From positions 1,488,001 through 1,552,000 of the forward strand of contig NC_133294.1 in the NCBI RefSeq assembly GCF_005239225.2: a stretch of DNA of 64,000 bases, in the 5' to 3' direction. Below are positions 43,005 through 55,400 of the stretch, in pieces. A program made the translations under genes and the position numbers. The DNA comes from Populus alba. Taxonomy: Eukaryota; Streptophyta; Magnoliopsida; Malpighiales; Salicaceae. The notes under the pieces are model-generated. The model was not told where the DNA came from. It made no database searches and saw nothing but the letters and a program-made list of their open reading frames with translations. The stretch's first letter is position 1, and each line of letters opens with the position of its first letter.

Positions 43005-44590
43005 TATTAAATCCATGATGAAATCTCTTGGTCTAGGATATCAAAAACTTGACATGTGTCCAAACCTTTACATGTTTTACTACTCTAAAAATGCAGATTT
43101 TACAAAGTACAAAACTTGTGAGCATTCTTAGTATAAATCCAAAACTAGTAGGGGAAGGACTCTTATCGCACATAAAAAACTAAGATACTTTCCAATCACT
43201 CCAATGCTGCAAAGCTTATTCATGTCTTCAAAGACTTTTAAGCACATGATATGGTGGATATGGAGTCATGGCGCACCCTTCCAATGGTGAAGCTAGGAAA
43301 CAATTACATCGTGGGTTATGTACAGATTGATTTAATCTGTTGGGTCATTTTTTGCACTTTATTCTTGTTGGCTAGTGATACTCACAGTTTACAACTTGTC
43401 ATTGGGGATGTGTATAAGGCTAGAGTTCATGTACTTAGTTGGGTTATATTTGATCCTATTATATAGTTCAGGTAGGAATATGGATATTTATCTTCGACCG
43501 TTGATTGATAAATTGAGTCAATTGTGGTTATTCAATACTTTGACGTATGATGTCTCAAGGAAGCAAAATTTTCTGAAGAAGGCAATTTTGATATAGACTA
43601 TCAATGACTTTCTTGTGTATGAGATGGTTTCTGATTGGAGCACAAATAAAAAAATTAGCATGTCCATACTATATAAAAAATTAAAAGACCTTCACCTTAG
43701 AAAATGTGGTAAAGCATCTTTTTTATTGCCAATGGAGGTTCTTACCAACCTATCATAAGTACAAAAAGGACATCTTTGTAGTTTGTAGGTAGATTTAAAT
43801 GGGATGATACACCGCATTAGGTGAAGAAATGTATGATGTGATCTCGTAGTATGAGGGCATTGTGTTTGGTTTTCAATCCAATAAATAGAAGTTTCTTAGT
43901 TTTGCTTTGACCCATAATTGAATAAAGCGAAGTATTTTTGAGTAGCTTCCTTATTGGAAGGCTAACCTCCTTTAATATAATCTGGATGTCATACATATTG
44001 AAAAGAAAATCTTTTTAACACGAAGATGGACGTGCAAGAAAAGACAAAGGACAACATAAAGGTTAGAATGGATATACCTTTATTTTGTCAACGTAAGAAT
44101 ATGGAGTTGGTTTATGATGAATCACGGGTTGCAAAACCCAAAGCTAGCTTTGCCTTAAACAATAATACACAATTACTTTTCTAGCAATAACTAAATAGTA
44201 TGTGTTTTTCTTATGGATATGCTTCGAACAAATCTAGATTGGTGAATTTGGAGGATTGTTGATTTTATGAAATGAAAAGTCATGATTGCCATGTGTTTAT
44301 GCAAAAAAATCATTCCACTTGCTTTCAAGGATTTATTACCAAAAAGAATATGGGATGCACTTATGGAAGTCAGTCACTTTTTTAGATATATGTGCGCTAG
44401 CAAATTGCATACTAACACATAGAGAAGCTTGAAACGAATATCATCTAGAAAATCTATAAATTTGAGATGATATTCCCTCCATTCTTTTATGACTCAATGG
44501 AGCATATACCCATACATTTATCGTTTGAGGCAAATGTTAGAGGTCATGCCCATTATAGATGAGTGTATCCATTAGGAAGGTTAGGAATCA
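43005..44590 (+). pseudogene. CACTA (En/Spm) TNP2-type transposase, decayed
   Basis: Reading all three + frames in turn gives a continuous TNP2 pattern: MKSLGLGYQKLDMCPNLYMF, TSRGRTLIAHKKLRYFPITP, IYLRPLIDKLSQLW, TINDFLVYEMVSDWSTN, NTKMDVQEKTKDNIKVRMD, RKNMELVYDESRVAKPKASF, YGYASNKSRLVNLEDC, MKSHDCHVFMQKN and then LETNIISRKS. The order matches the TNP2/Transposase_21 domain followed by the DUF4218 region of plant CACTA elements. Many stops and shifts occur and no ends were found. When intact, such a protein cuts CACTA element ends in the nucleus. Confidence 0.87.
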
Positions 44591-44893
44591 CATATGCGTG
44601 CTATATAAATTTTTGTTGTCTTTTACTTTTTAAAATTTAAAACATTCATTTACTCAATCTCTATTTAATTCCATGCAAATACTTGTTCAACCTTAAAAAA
44701 AAAAAAAAACACATGGTAAATGTTGGATATTTGATATGTGAGGCTTATATTGTTGAAGAGATCTTAACATTTATCTAAAATCTCTCAACACGGACTAAAA
44801 AGAAAGTGAAGGTTTTGAATAGTCAAATGAAAATCTGCCATAATTATATAGGAATCTACAACTAATTAACATATTATGTAGATATTAGCCTAG

Positions 44894-44895
<2 letters not shown>
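44591..44895. other. Intergenic, no gene seen
   Basis: AT-rich with a run of 16 or so A near 44695. It may include the 3' part of the decayed CACTA element. Confidence 0.4.
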
Positions 44896-44938
<43 letters not shown>

Positions 44939-44961
44939 TGTGGGGGGGGGGGGGGGGGGGG
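44896..44961. repeat. (GT)n microsatellite followed by a 20-G run
   Basis: About 20 GT units (44896-44940) and then 20 consecutive G (44942-44961). Confidence 0.95.
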
Positions 44962-45286
44962 TTGAATCAGGTTAAAATATTCCCAAGAGATTTATGAGAG
45001 TCGATTCTATAGGAAGCCTAACTTGCTATAACTAGATGAACTTTAAAAGACTCTAAAATTAGACCCTGGAGATGTTGTTTGAGCCTATTTTATTATTTTT
45101 CCATGATTTTTTTGGATTTTATGTATTCTTAATTTCTTGATAGCTTTTTTCTTTTTATTTAGGGATTATGATTTTCTTTTCTTACTAAGGTCGGTCTCAT
45201 GTTTATTTAACGACTTGTAAGGCAGAACTCATTAGCCTTTATTTTTATAAATAAAACAATGACTTGGAGTTTTTGTCCAATCTCTT

Positions 45287-45548
45287 TCTTTCTTGCCTTT
45301 TATTTTCTTATTACATCAGTAGCATTTGGAGCAACAATACTCATAATGATATATAACTAGGAAAGTTGGGCATCTTTGCACTCTCTTAATATTTCACTCT
45401 TTATTCATCATTGACAGAAAATTACAAGTGCTTGCTCGAGAATATTCCTCACGCTAAACGTTTTCTAGCCATACCCTTGAAGATCTCTAAATCTTTTTCA
45501 AATGTTGCCAGGTCTAAGCCATCGAGTCCAACATTCCAAGAATATTAA
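45287..45548 (+). pseudogene. PGG-domain 3' relic (R2)
   Basis: The + strand reads VAFGATILIMIYN, stop, ESWASLHSLN, then in another frame pieces like KITSACSRIFLTLNVF and a C-terminal RVQHSKNINP. Gene 3 has VAFGATIILMIYSKESWTKI, then SKTYNLLQKIPFIKHIP in the same order. Only the end of the last exon survives, with stops, so another cluster member once lay here. Confidence 0.75.
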
Positions 45549-46765
45549 TCCACATGTAATGCTATATTACAAACTTCAATTTTTCGCCCATTAAAATGTG
45601 ATGCCTTGCAATTTACTGTTATTTTTTTTTTTTACTATTTACATGATTTGTTGGTGGACTCTGTAGATGATAACTAGCCCAATCATTATGGATTGCTAAT
45701 CATACAACTATATATTATTAAAAAAAATGCAATATTTTGCAAGTTATTATTGACTGGTACATGTTTCGATTTCCATTAAAACCATGCTGTATAAGTGCTT
45801 TAGTTTTTGAGTTTTACCTTGAGAAAATGAGACCATTTGTTCACGTGAACAGTGCAGGTGAATCTCAACTGCTCATTGGACCACGTCCAACCTAGTATTT
45901 TTTTTTTTAAATTGTGTTTTACTTGAAAAACTAGTATTTAATATTATTTAATAACACTACATAAATTAGAAGGACATCACATGATGACGTAGCATTTGCG
46001 GAATTTGATCGCAATTCCAATTTTATTTCTGATAATATTTTACTTGATTTTGTTGCACGTTCAAAATATCATGGAAACTATAGTTCTTATCGGATGAATT
46101 TCATACGTGATAAAATTATAGATAAGTTAATAGAATAATAAAAAAAATATTTCATACGTGATAATATTGGTAGTTAAATCTACAATATTTAAATTAAAAA
46201 CCATCAATATTAATATATATCTTTTTTTAGTTATTTTATAACCTCAATTTGAAAAATATTTGTAACCAAACACATTAAACTACTTTTTATTCAACCTTAG
46301 TTTCAACCATAGTTTTAACCAAACATATATAAATACCAAACCAATTTTTGACTAAAAATACTTTTTATAAAATAATTTTTTAAAAATCATAACCACAAAT
46401 GCTACCATAATACCAAAACATACTAATATATGCTGTAGACACACCTTATTCCTAATTTGTACTATGTAAGCAAAGATTATTCCTAATTAGTTGTAAAGCA
46501 TGACGTGCAAAACGTGCTGCTTTTGGATGGGATTGCAATGATGAAAAAAGGATGGACAAAGATAGTGCTAAAATTCTATCAAAAGCTTCCATATATAAAA
46601 AAAAAAAGGAAAGAAAAGTATTCAATTGAGGGAAGTTGAAGTTAAGGGAGAAGGAGAATTGGAGAATATTATAGAGACTGTGTTGAATGACTGCAGCACT
46701 CCCCTTATGTAATAAATATATATATATATATATATATATACTTCCATATATGTATATATGTATGT
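45549..46765. other. Intergenic AT-rich DNA
   Basis: No gene seen. Contains poly-T and poly-A runs (45630, 45900, 46600) and an (AT)n/(TATG)n microsatellite at 46714-46765, directly before the E-family fragment. Confidence 0.5.
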
Positions 46766-47738
46766 ATGTATAGCTTGGTTAGAGTCTCTCATATCTCCTT
46801 AGATGTTTTCTTCTCCGCCACACTTGATAATGCTTCATCGGCTAATGCTAAATGTATGTTAGCAATGGCATTGCCATCCATCTCATTCCATTTTGCATCA
46901 TCAGTGATCTCCGCAGGCCGATCCCCAATTGCTGCCAAGCAATTGTCTTTCCTTAAGATTGCCCTGATTCTCATTTTCCACAGTGAGATATTGCTCCCCT
47001 TGAACCTCTCAATCTCGTACTTTGCTACCATTTTATTCACCGTGATCTATTCAGCTATCACCGTTTCACAGATCTGTAACGTATATAGAAATAGTATTGT
47101 GTGAAAAATACTTCACTCAGTAAGTTCCCAAGAAAGATTGGAGGGGTCACAAACGGTCCCGCTTAAAACCCAATCTCCTTAGACAGAACTTCCTAGACTA
47201 TATTTAATCACTGCACTGACTTTCTATATACGCCAACAGTAACGTAAGTGAACAGTACCGTATGGATGAATAGTGTCGTATAGGTGAATAGTGCCATAGA
47301 CGTGAATAGTAACCGTATACACGAATAACTTTTGTGTGTTAACAACACCAACCAAGAAGGCTCTGATACCACTATTAGGATACTGGCATGCAAACCCGAC
47401 AAGACAAAAGGCTAAAATGAGAAATGAGACACAAGAATTTACGTGGTTCACCCAATTGGGCTACGTCCACGGGCAAGTATAGAAGGATTTTACTAAGTAA
47501 TGTGGGAATTACAACCTCTCTCAGATAATAGGAGAACAAATAAGAATCTTTCTATTACTAGGAGAAAACACCTCACTTACTCTCTCACAAATACCTCATA
47601 ACTTAGTGGGATTAGTCTCTCTTCACTCTACTCTTCTTTCTCTCTTCCTTGGTGTGCATATAATGCTTGGATGCATTGTCTATTTATAGGCAAGCATCCA
47701 TGCAAGAGCAAGTGGCCAAGTGGCCAACTATCTTCACA
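46766..47738 (-). mobile_element. E-family copia fragment (gag start, primer site, 5' LTR)
   Basis: 46766-47040 aligns with the gag N-terminus of element E on the minus strand (MNKMVAKYEIERFKGSNISL), then leader, then a primer site seen on + as GGCTCTGATACCAC (minus GTGGTATCAGAGCC), then an LTR at 47373-47738. The rest of the element is missing. Its right end abuts PGG coding sequence exactly at the LTR end CTTCACA. Confidence 0.9.
47373..47738 (-). repeat. E-family LTR
   Basis: 366 bases, similar to 22654-23107 without the 215-base duplication seen in the other copy. Its first bases are TATTAGG instead of TGTTAGG, so the terminal TG is lost. Confidence 0.88.
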
Positions 47739-48175
47739 TCTTTGTGGTTTTCACTGTCTCGGATGTGCTATCTCTTACCTTTGCTTTGACATCAGTTGTG
47801 ACATTTCTCTCCATCCTCTCATCGCCATTTCGATTTAAAGATTTCAAGCATACCCTTCCCAATAAGTTGATGGCAGGCTTCACATTTCTGTTCCTTTCCG
47901 TGGCTATGATGATGGTAGCATTTGGATCAACAATCTTTCTGACAATATACAATAAGGAAAATTGGGCTAAAGTTACTCTATACACAGTCTCTTTTATCCC
48001 AGTTTGCATCTTCACGCTATCTTATTTTCCTCTCTATTCCTCACTATCAAAAACTTACAAATATTTGCTCGAAAACTTTCCTCTAACTAAACTTGTTCTA
48101 TCCAAACCTTGTATGATGATGTCCAAATGTTTAAAATGTTGTCAAGTCCAAACCTCAGAGTCCCACATTCCATGA
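47739..48175 (+). pseudogene. PGG-domain relic (R3), 5' part replaced by an E-family LTR
   Basis: Frame open from the LTR border to TGA at 48173-48175: VVFTVSDVLSLTFALTSVVT, FRFKDFKHTLPNKLMAGFTF, MMMVAFGSTIFLTIY and SYFPLYSSLSKTYKYLLENF. These cover membrane segments 2-4 of the PGG domain and the C-terminus, very like gene 3 but without gene 3's frameshift. Ankyrin exons, segment 1 and the PGG tripeptide are absent, so it is a 5'-truncated gene copy. Confidence 0.88.
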
Positions 48176-49300
48176 AATACCATGCATGGATGATAATATG
48201 TATTATTGTTAACGTTGCGCAGCAAGTTATTGAGTTGTTGATAATTGTAAGGATTTCAATAATCATATTTAAACCGGTTTATGATGAGTGAAGACTATCC
48301 TTGTTGGTGATCCAGGTAAACGTAGATGAAAGCAACACAAGCAGGAAGCTTGCAAAGAATGAAGCTTAGATTTATTACTAATATATTGTAATTGGATTTG
48401 TTTCAATCTGTTTTTTTTTAGTTTTCTTAAAATTCATTGTGTCTCTCAGTTATTATCTGAATGGTTGTTTCATTAACAAATCAATCGATTATTATATATA
48501 AAAAAATCAACACAAAGGAGTTATGCCTAAAATTTTGACTTCCAGTGAGCAACTTATGCCTGATCATCATGTTTAGTCAGCTATACCTGTTGCCAATCTG
48601 CTGCACCATTAATTGGCTCTCTTGCTACTGAATTTGTGTCATGACTACATGTGTTTAATTAGATTATAATTAATGTTGATTATTGGGTTAGATTTGGTCC
48701 ACCCACCCATAAGAGATGGGGAGTTATTAAAAGAAGCAATCGTTTATATATATATATATATGTGTGTGTGTGTGGATATAACTTATATTAAGAGGATGTT
48801 TCATTTTAAATAATTAACATCTCTTTTTATATATATCTTTGATTCTCTAATTAACTTGACAAAATTTTCAAAAAACATTCATTGAAATATCTATTTGATT
48901 CTCCAATAATCAAAGTAGCAATGAAGTAATTGATCTAACTATAAGAAAACGAATTCTCCAATGAGTTTCCTTCAAATCTACACTCAATTCAGTCAAACTG
49001 CGGGATGTGGGCCTTGGGGATAGCATTTCACTGAGGGAAGAAAGTTCGACTTCGTCCCTCGGATTAGATGCTAATATACTACTAACTATAGGCAAAGCTA
49101 AGATTATTCCCATTTAACTATGAGTTGTAAGCCTGGCGTGCACAACATGGGAATGTTTATGACACTGCACTAATGAAACAGAACTAGTGACAAAGTAGGA
49201 ATTTAATTCCATGAATCAACACAAAGGTTATTCCACATTCCACTAAACATGGAGAAGCACCAGCTAAAGGCATATATAAAGCAAGGTTCATTTTCAATAA
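48176..49300. other. Intergenic, no gene seen
   Basis: AT-rich. It has an (AT)n(GT)n microsatellite at about 48748-48775. No supported coding sequence. Confidence 0.5.
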
Positions 49301-49632
49301 AGTGCCAATTAGCACATGAAGCAAAACTATATAGCTAGTTAGTGATCATAACTGTGCAATAATAAATCAAGGAAAAGTTCAAGATTCTAACTCTACCACA
49401 AGTAAAGATGATTGATAATCCAAATGCAGTCATGAAGTCAAAAGCTCTGGATACAGCTTTAGAATAGGAGAGAGCTTTAGAAATTATACTTTGTAAGTGT
49501 ACTCGTCAAGATTAACAGGATCCTGTTGCATGATAGTAGAATTCTGATATAAAGGAGAAGGTTATTATTGAGGATTGGCATAGCGATTTTTATTTTTTTT
49601 TTTCAAGGAAAAAATTAACCCCTCCCTTCTAC
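49301..49632 (+). promoter_or_regulatory. Gene 3 5' region, shared with gene 4
   Basis: Aligns over its length with 56930-57255 upstream of gene 4 (GTGATCATAACT, AAAAGTTCAAGATTCTAACT, GATATAAAGGAGAAGGTT). GATATAAAGG at 49546-49555 (57156-57165 in gene 4) is a possible TATA element about 80 bases before the ATG. Confidence 0.55.
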
Positions 49633-52198
49633 ATGGAACCCTTGATGTCTCCTGGTACCAATGAAATCGATCGTAAACAGAAAATAAACGGAAACTTGTA
49701 CTCCGCTCTCATGAAAGGAAACAAGAAGAGAGTTGCAGAACTCTGCCAAAAAATTCAGGATCATGCATTGCACGTAATAACAGTAAACGACGATACAGTA
49801 CTTCACATGGCGACATATGCCAAAGAAGCATCTCTGGTAGAAAATTTACTAGATGAGTTGCCTAGGCATCATCTCGACAAGTTGACTCGCCAAAATGGTG
49901 TAGGAAACACAATCCTCCATGAGACTGCCACAAGCAACCATACTGTACCTGTTGCAGATAAACTTCTGAAGAGAGCCCCTGGATTGTTAGGCATGCGCAA
50001 CCACAATGGGGAGACGGCTCTCTTTCGTGCAGCCCGGTATGGAAAAACTGATATGTTCAACTTTCTAGCTGCTAAAGTCTCTGGATATGATGAATCTGGT
50101 TTGCAATTCTATGTACAGAGAAGTGATAAAACCACTATCCTTCACATGGCCATTCTTTCTCTGCATTTTGGTAAGCATTGTCAATTATAAATTCATTTCT
50201 CCCCCCATCTGCAAGTCAATTTTGTTTCAACATATGAAGTTGATATTCTGATGCTGAAATGTTTTCTTTCATACAAATTACGTTGGGCCACAGATTTGGC
50301 ATACCGAATTGCGTTGGACTACACGCATTTAATTGGCCAAAAAGATGCCGATGGTATGACTGGTCTTCAGCTTTTATCATGCAACCCATCAGCTTTTAAA
50401 CTAGAGCCTGAAGAAGGATTCATTAATTTAGGTATGGAAGTATGATCACTACCCTTCCAGTTTTCACTGAATCTGTGAAACCAATGTGATTATGGCACTT
50501 CTCATATAAAAAAAATTTGTAACATTCTTAGAATTTTTTTATTATAGTTTCCCTTCTTTTTCTGTCATTCCTTTTAACAACCATGATGTAACTTGCCTTG
50601 TTTCTGCATAATAAACTCATTCTTACATTACATCACAGAATTTATATGCAACTAACCATTTGCGACTAACTTATTTCCTTGAAAGCAAAATCATATGGAT
50701 GTTCAGTATGGAGGGAAAAGGTTCAAAAGCAAAAACAACTGCATAGATCAGCTGTGGAGCTTGCCAAGTTTTTAGTCAGAAAAGATACCTCCTGGGAGCT
50801 TACGTATTCTAGCATCGACCAGAGCAAGCCTAAAATCCACAAGTACGGAGAAAAGGGAGGCCAAGAACGGCAAGAGGTACATTTGTTTAATAAAATTCTA
50901 GACAAAGAGGAGAGTCTTGGAGAAACTCCTTTGATTTTGGCTACAAAGTCAGGCTGTGTGGAGATCGTTGAAGAAATACTCAAGCTATATCCCCAGGCGG
51001 TCGAACACATTGATGACGAAGGGCGCAATGTATTGCATGTAGCAATCAAATACCGCCAAAAGAAGATTTTCGAGCTTGTGAAAGGAATGGACGTGCCTAT
51101 GAAGAGGCTGACAAGGAAGATTGATGGTGATGGGAATTCCATTCTACACACCGTCGGAAAGAAACGAAAGGATTTTATATCTGATGAGAAGATGGAAGGC
51201 CCTGCATTCCTCTTACAGGAAGAATTACTCTGGTTTGAGGTGCACTTTTTAGACTTTTACCTTCCTGCTATGCATATCTACCATACACATAATTCACGGC
51301 AAGCACAATATTTTTTTATTGTCATACTAATCTTGAATCCTGAAGCGGTTGGAGTAGACGTATTACAGCAATATGGTAGGGTGAGTTTACATAGTAATTC
51401 ATCTTAAAAAGTAATTTATGTATGATTTATAAGAAGAAATAAAAAAAAAATTAATGGTCTAATTCTATAATTCTTTTCTTTTAAGGAAACTTGATAGACA
51501 TGTTCTCTTTGTTATCCATGTGAGAACGCAGCGCGTCAAAGAAGTCACTCCATCCCATTTCCTGAATTACCAGAACAATATGAAGCTCACTGCAGAAGGG
51601 TATTTCATTACTGCAAATTCTGAACTCCGTAATTTAGCCAAAGAATGGCTAAAGACAACAGCAGAAGGATGTTCTGTGGTAGCAGTTCTCATTGCCACCG
51701 TTGCCTTCGCTGCAGCCTACACGGTTCCAGGAGGTCCGAATCAGAGCACAGGTGTTCCTGTCCTCGTCAACAAACCATTCTTTGTGGTTTTCACCGTGAC
51801 TGATGTACTCTCCCTTACGTTCGCTTTGACATCAGTTGTTACTTTCCTCTCTATCCTAACATCCCCGTTTCGATTTAAAGATTTCAAGCATACACTTCCT
51901 AATAAATTGATGGTAGGCTTCGCATTTCTGTTTCTCTGTGGCAATGATGATGGTAGCGTTTGGAGCAACAATCATTCTGATGATTTACAGCAAGGAAAGC
52001 TGGACAAAAATTACTCTATATGCAGTCTCCTTTATCCCAGTTGGCATCTTTGCACTATCTTATTTCCCTCTTTATACATCACTATCAAAGACTTACAACT
52101 TGCTCCAGAAAATTCCCTTCATTAAACATATTCCAGCTATACCCTGGAACTCTTTCAAATGTTGTCGAGTCGAAACCACTGATACCCACTTTCCATGA
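49633..52198 (+). pseudogene. Gene 3: ankyrin/PGG membrane protein with a frameshift in the PGG domain
   Basis: Exons are 49633-50170, 50294-50431, 50686-51239 and 51532 onward, with GT-AG sites and matching phases (1,1,0). Exon 1 has ankyrin units (NDDTVLHMATYAKEASLVEN, GNTILHETATSNHTVPVADK, GETALFRAARYGKTDMFNFL). Exon 3 adds another (GETPLILATKSGCVEIVEEI). Exon 4 begins the PGG domain (LAKEWLKTTAEGCSVVAVLI, AAAYTVPGGPNQ). At about 51936 two bases are missing (TTTCTCTGTGGC against TTCCTTTCCGTGGC in R3), so the frame leaves membrane segment 3 and stops at 52125, giving 607 aa with an unrelated tail. The ancestral frame continues to 52198. Calling it pseudogene or truncated allele depends on whether the deletion is real; the rest looks functional. 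Confidence 0.8.
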
Positions 52199-52470
52199 AA
52201 TATCCCACATGTAATTAACCTAACTAAATCCTTTCCATTTTCTGAAATCTGATGCCTGCCTATGTAAGTAAAGGTTGGCACAAGTATTGGTCCTATCTGT
52301 AAGCAGCTACCACCATGGATGATTATGAGTATGGTGTCTATAAGAATGCTGTGATGAGTTCTAGGTTTGTACATTGTAAGGATTCCAAATAATACAATGT
52401 TCTGATATGTGCAATAAGTAACAAAGAAAGCCAGCAATTCTTGTAACATAGGTGTTAATTTAACCACAGA
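52199..52470 (+). other. Gene 3 3' UTR region
   Basis: Non-coding sequence after the gene 3 stop, resembling in places the tail after R3 (for example CATGGATGAT-AT). No clear polyadenylation signal was chosen. Confidence 0.4.
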
Positions 52471-55400
52471 GTTCTTGACACTGGTCCCCTCTTCTCTTAT
52501 TCAGGAGGGACAGAACATTTTGCTTGAAACTTGGTCAGTTCAATTTGCAAAATGATGAACCCTAAACACCTAAACTTCGGTTCATTGAAACTTCAAGAGT
52601 CATTTCCAAGAGAATGGTTTGTTTAAAAGTTCTATTCAAATATATAGCACTACAAAGCAATGATAGTTCAAGCATCAACTCCATGAATGGGATCTGTAAA
52701 AACCACCTAGCACTGAATAATTCAACCTCCAATGTTGAGATCTTTTAAAGTGCATCAAGATGAATTATTTTTTTAACTATTCTGATTGAGATTTGGATAG
52801 CACCGTTAGTTGTAGCATTATAATAAATTTATGAACAAACGAATATTCTCTTACTTTGTAAGATTGAACCTCCAGCGTTGAAATTTTAGCTTTGAATTAA
52901 ATTTTTTTTAGAGGTTTTTTTTTTATCATCTTTATATGCTATGTGAAAAATAAATATTAAAAAGCTAAAACTAAAATTCATCATTGCACCTAAATAAATT
53001 AAATCATATGCGAGTGACTTGACTCAAACCTTATAAATACTCACTACTAACCGTCTTTATATGAATAGATTTTCAGGTATAGATATTGTTTTAAATCAAG
53101 TTCAAAATCCTTATCTATAAGTTTATATATATAACTAGATATTTGATGTGTAATTTGTTATGGGTCATATTTTAAAAAATAAAATAAAAAAACTTATATA
53201 CACAAGCTTTTTTAACATATTTTTGTAGTTATAAAAAATTAAGTGAAAATCAAAAACTTTATACATACATATAATTAAATATATCAAGGACTATGTGTAT
53301 GAATAATTGAAGAAAAAACAATAACTAAAAATAAAAATGAAAAAATTAAGAGACAAATATAGATCAAAATATTTAATCTCGCAAGCCTAAACATTCACTC
53401 AGTTGTATCTACTAAATTTATTTCTTAAAATAATTTTTTTTATTCATGTAAACAATAATAGAAATAGAGACATAAATTTCTTTAAAAATAAATTTCATCT
53501 ATACAATAGATTAAAAAAAATTATAGATGAATCAAAAATACCCTTCAAAATTTAAATTCATTAAAAAAAAATCGATCATTTTTGGTGGTCTTAATCTGTG
53601 TTAACGATATTTTTTTTTTCTCTACCACCAGAATCCAATGACTTTTCTCTCTCCTCTCAACCAAGGATTAAGAAACAATAAAAATAAATTATTATACCAA
53701 AATTGAATTTGAAAAAAAATTGAGGCACTGAAATTATATAATCTATGTTATTTTTAAAGTTAGATAAACAAAGTATATCTTTCTTATAACTTCAAACACA
53801 CTACTCAAGTTTGGTGTGTATGTAATTTTGGTTTCTATCCTTTCAATTCCATCATTTTCTAAAAAATCTAAATTAATTGGTCTCTAATCAAGATAAAATC
53901 ATCCAAAATAAATTTTTAAGGATCAAAATAAATTTTTTAAAAAATAAACAAGGCTATCCATGGTGTTTCGTGAGGGGTGAGTAGTTTCAGCTGAACAATA
54001 TTCAACCCAGGCATTTTAATTTTTAGGTTAATTTAAATGTTGATAAACCTACTTATATATATATACACACACTTAAACCAAACCTAAAATACAGTCCAAA
54101 ACCAAATAGCATAAATTATCGAATTTAGCCCCCAAACCTATTACCCATTAACATTAAAGATTTAAACTAGGCCAAGCATACATTGAAGTCCAGAAGAACG
54201 GCCCACGATTATTTATTGAAAAAGAAACGAATCAGCGTGAGGGACTTGGCAGTTTAAAGAAAGGAAAGACTTCGTTAAGCTTCCTCCTGGAAGGGAGCAC
54301 AGGTGCTGGTTAGGGCGGGAGCAAAGACAAACACTTTCCAAGCCATTAAGGGGAAGAAGAGAAAAAACTACAGCTCTCAGTTCTGTACATTCTTTTCATT
54401 TATCTAATGATTATGAAAGATTAACTGCCCGGGATTCCATTCCCTAAATGAACATGAATGCTCAAGGGTGAACAACTTGCAACTCTATCCAAACTTCACA
54501 AGCAAAAATAGAATAAAGTCTTGATCTCACAAATATATGGTCTTGAGTTCTACTCGTACATGTTTATACACGAAGAGGGCATGGAATGACAAATACGTAA
54601 TGATAAATACGTAATGATATTCTTCATGTGAAAACTGAATAATCATAAGAGACCATACCTGTTTTGCTGTAGACCAAGGTGGTCTTATGGAACCAAAAAT
54701 CTACACCAAAAGGGAGAAGAATTAACGATCTGCCACTAGAGGGATGAAGATGTCGTCTGTCCCGTTGCACCCACCGAATCAACTTTTCTACTGTGGTTTC
54801 TTGCCCTCACTGTTTTTCCCTCTGGTGATCCTCCTTTTTTTCCTTTTTTGTGTTCCTTTTATAGGCGGGTGTTAATCCTTTCAAGAAAGGGGAAAAAAAA
54901 TCACTGCCTTTGTTAGTATCAAATCCTTGAAGATAGCCCAGTAAATCATCTTAGGTATTGGCCATTGATTCCTCTTTGCTTGATTCATGGAGAGAGAATC
55001 AAATTTTGAAAAATGGATCTTGCATAAGAATGGAAAGGCTGGGCTATAGTTCTTGATGAAAAGCTGACTGAGAGGGTATGTTTGACTCAAAATCTGTAGT
55101 AGATCCTCAGAATTAAAACCTGATTTCTTGTGCTACGATTAGGACCAAGATCAAGCTCTAATGTTGCATGAGAGTCAGTTGTTCCAACGTCTTTTAATGC
55201 CCTGAATTTCTGCAGAATTTAGCACAAAACGGCGTCGTTTCCTTCAAATATTCTTCATATGTTCTTCCCTCTTTCTATCAAAACGCATTGTTTCACTTTC
55301 ACTTAATGGCAAACAGCGTCGTTTTCATCCTTAATTATAATTAGGTTTTTCTAATTAAAATCAAATTAAACTTCTTATTTGTCCCTGCGTTTTAGCGTCA

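Noticed and set aside
48910..49113. 67-codon open frame on the minus strand
   Set aside because: No recognisable motif; surrounded by AT-rich intergenic DNA.
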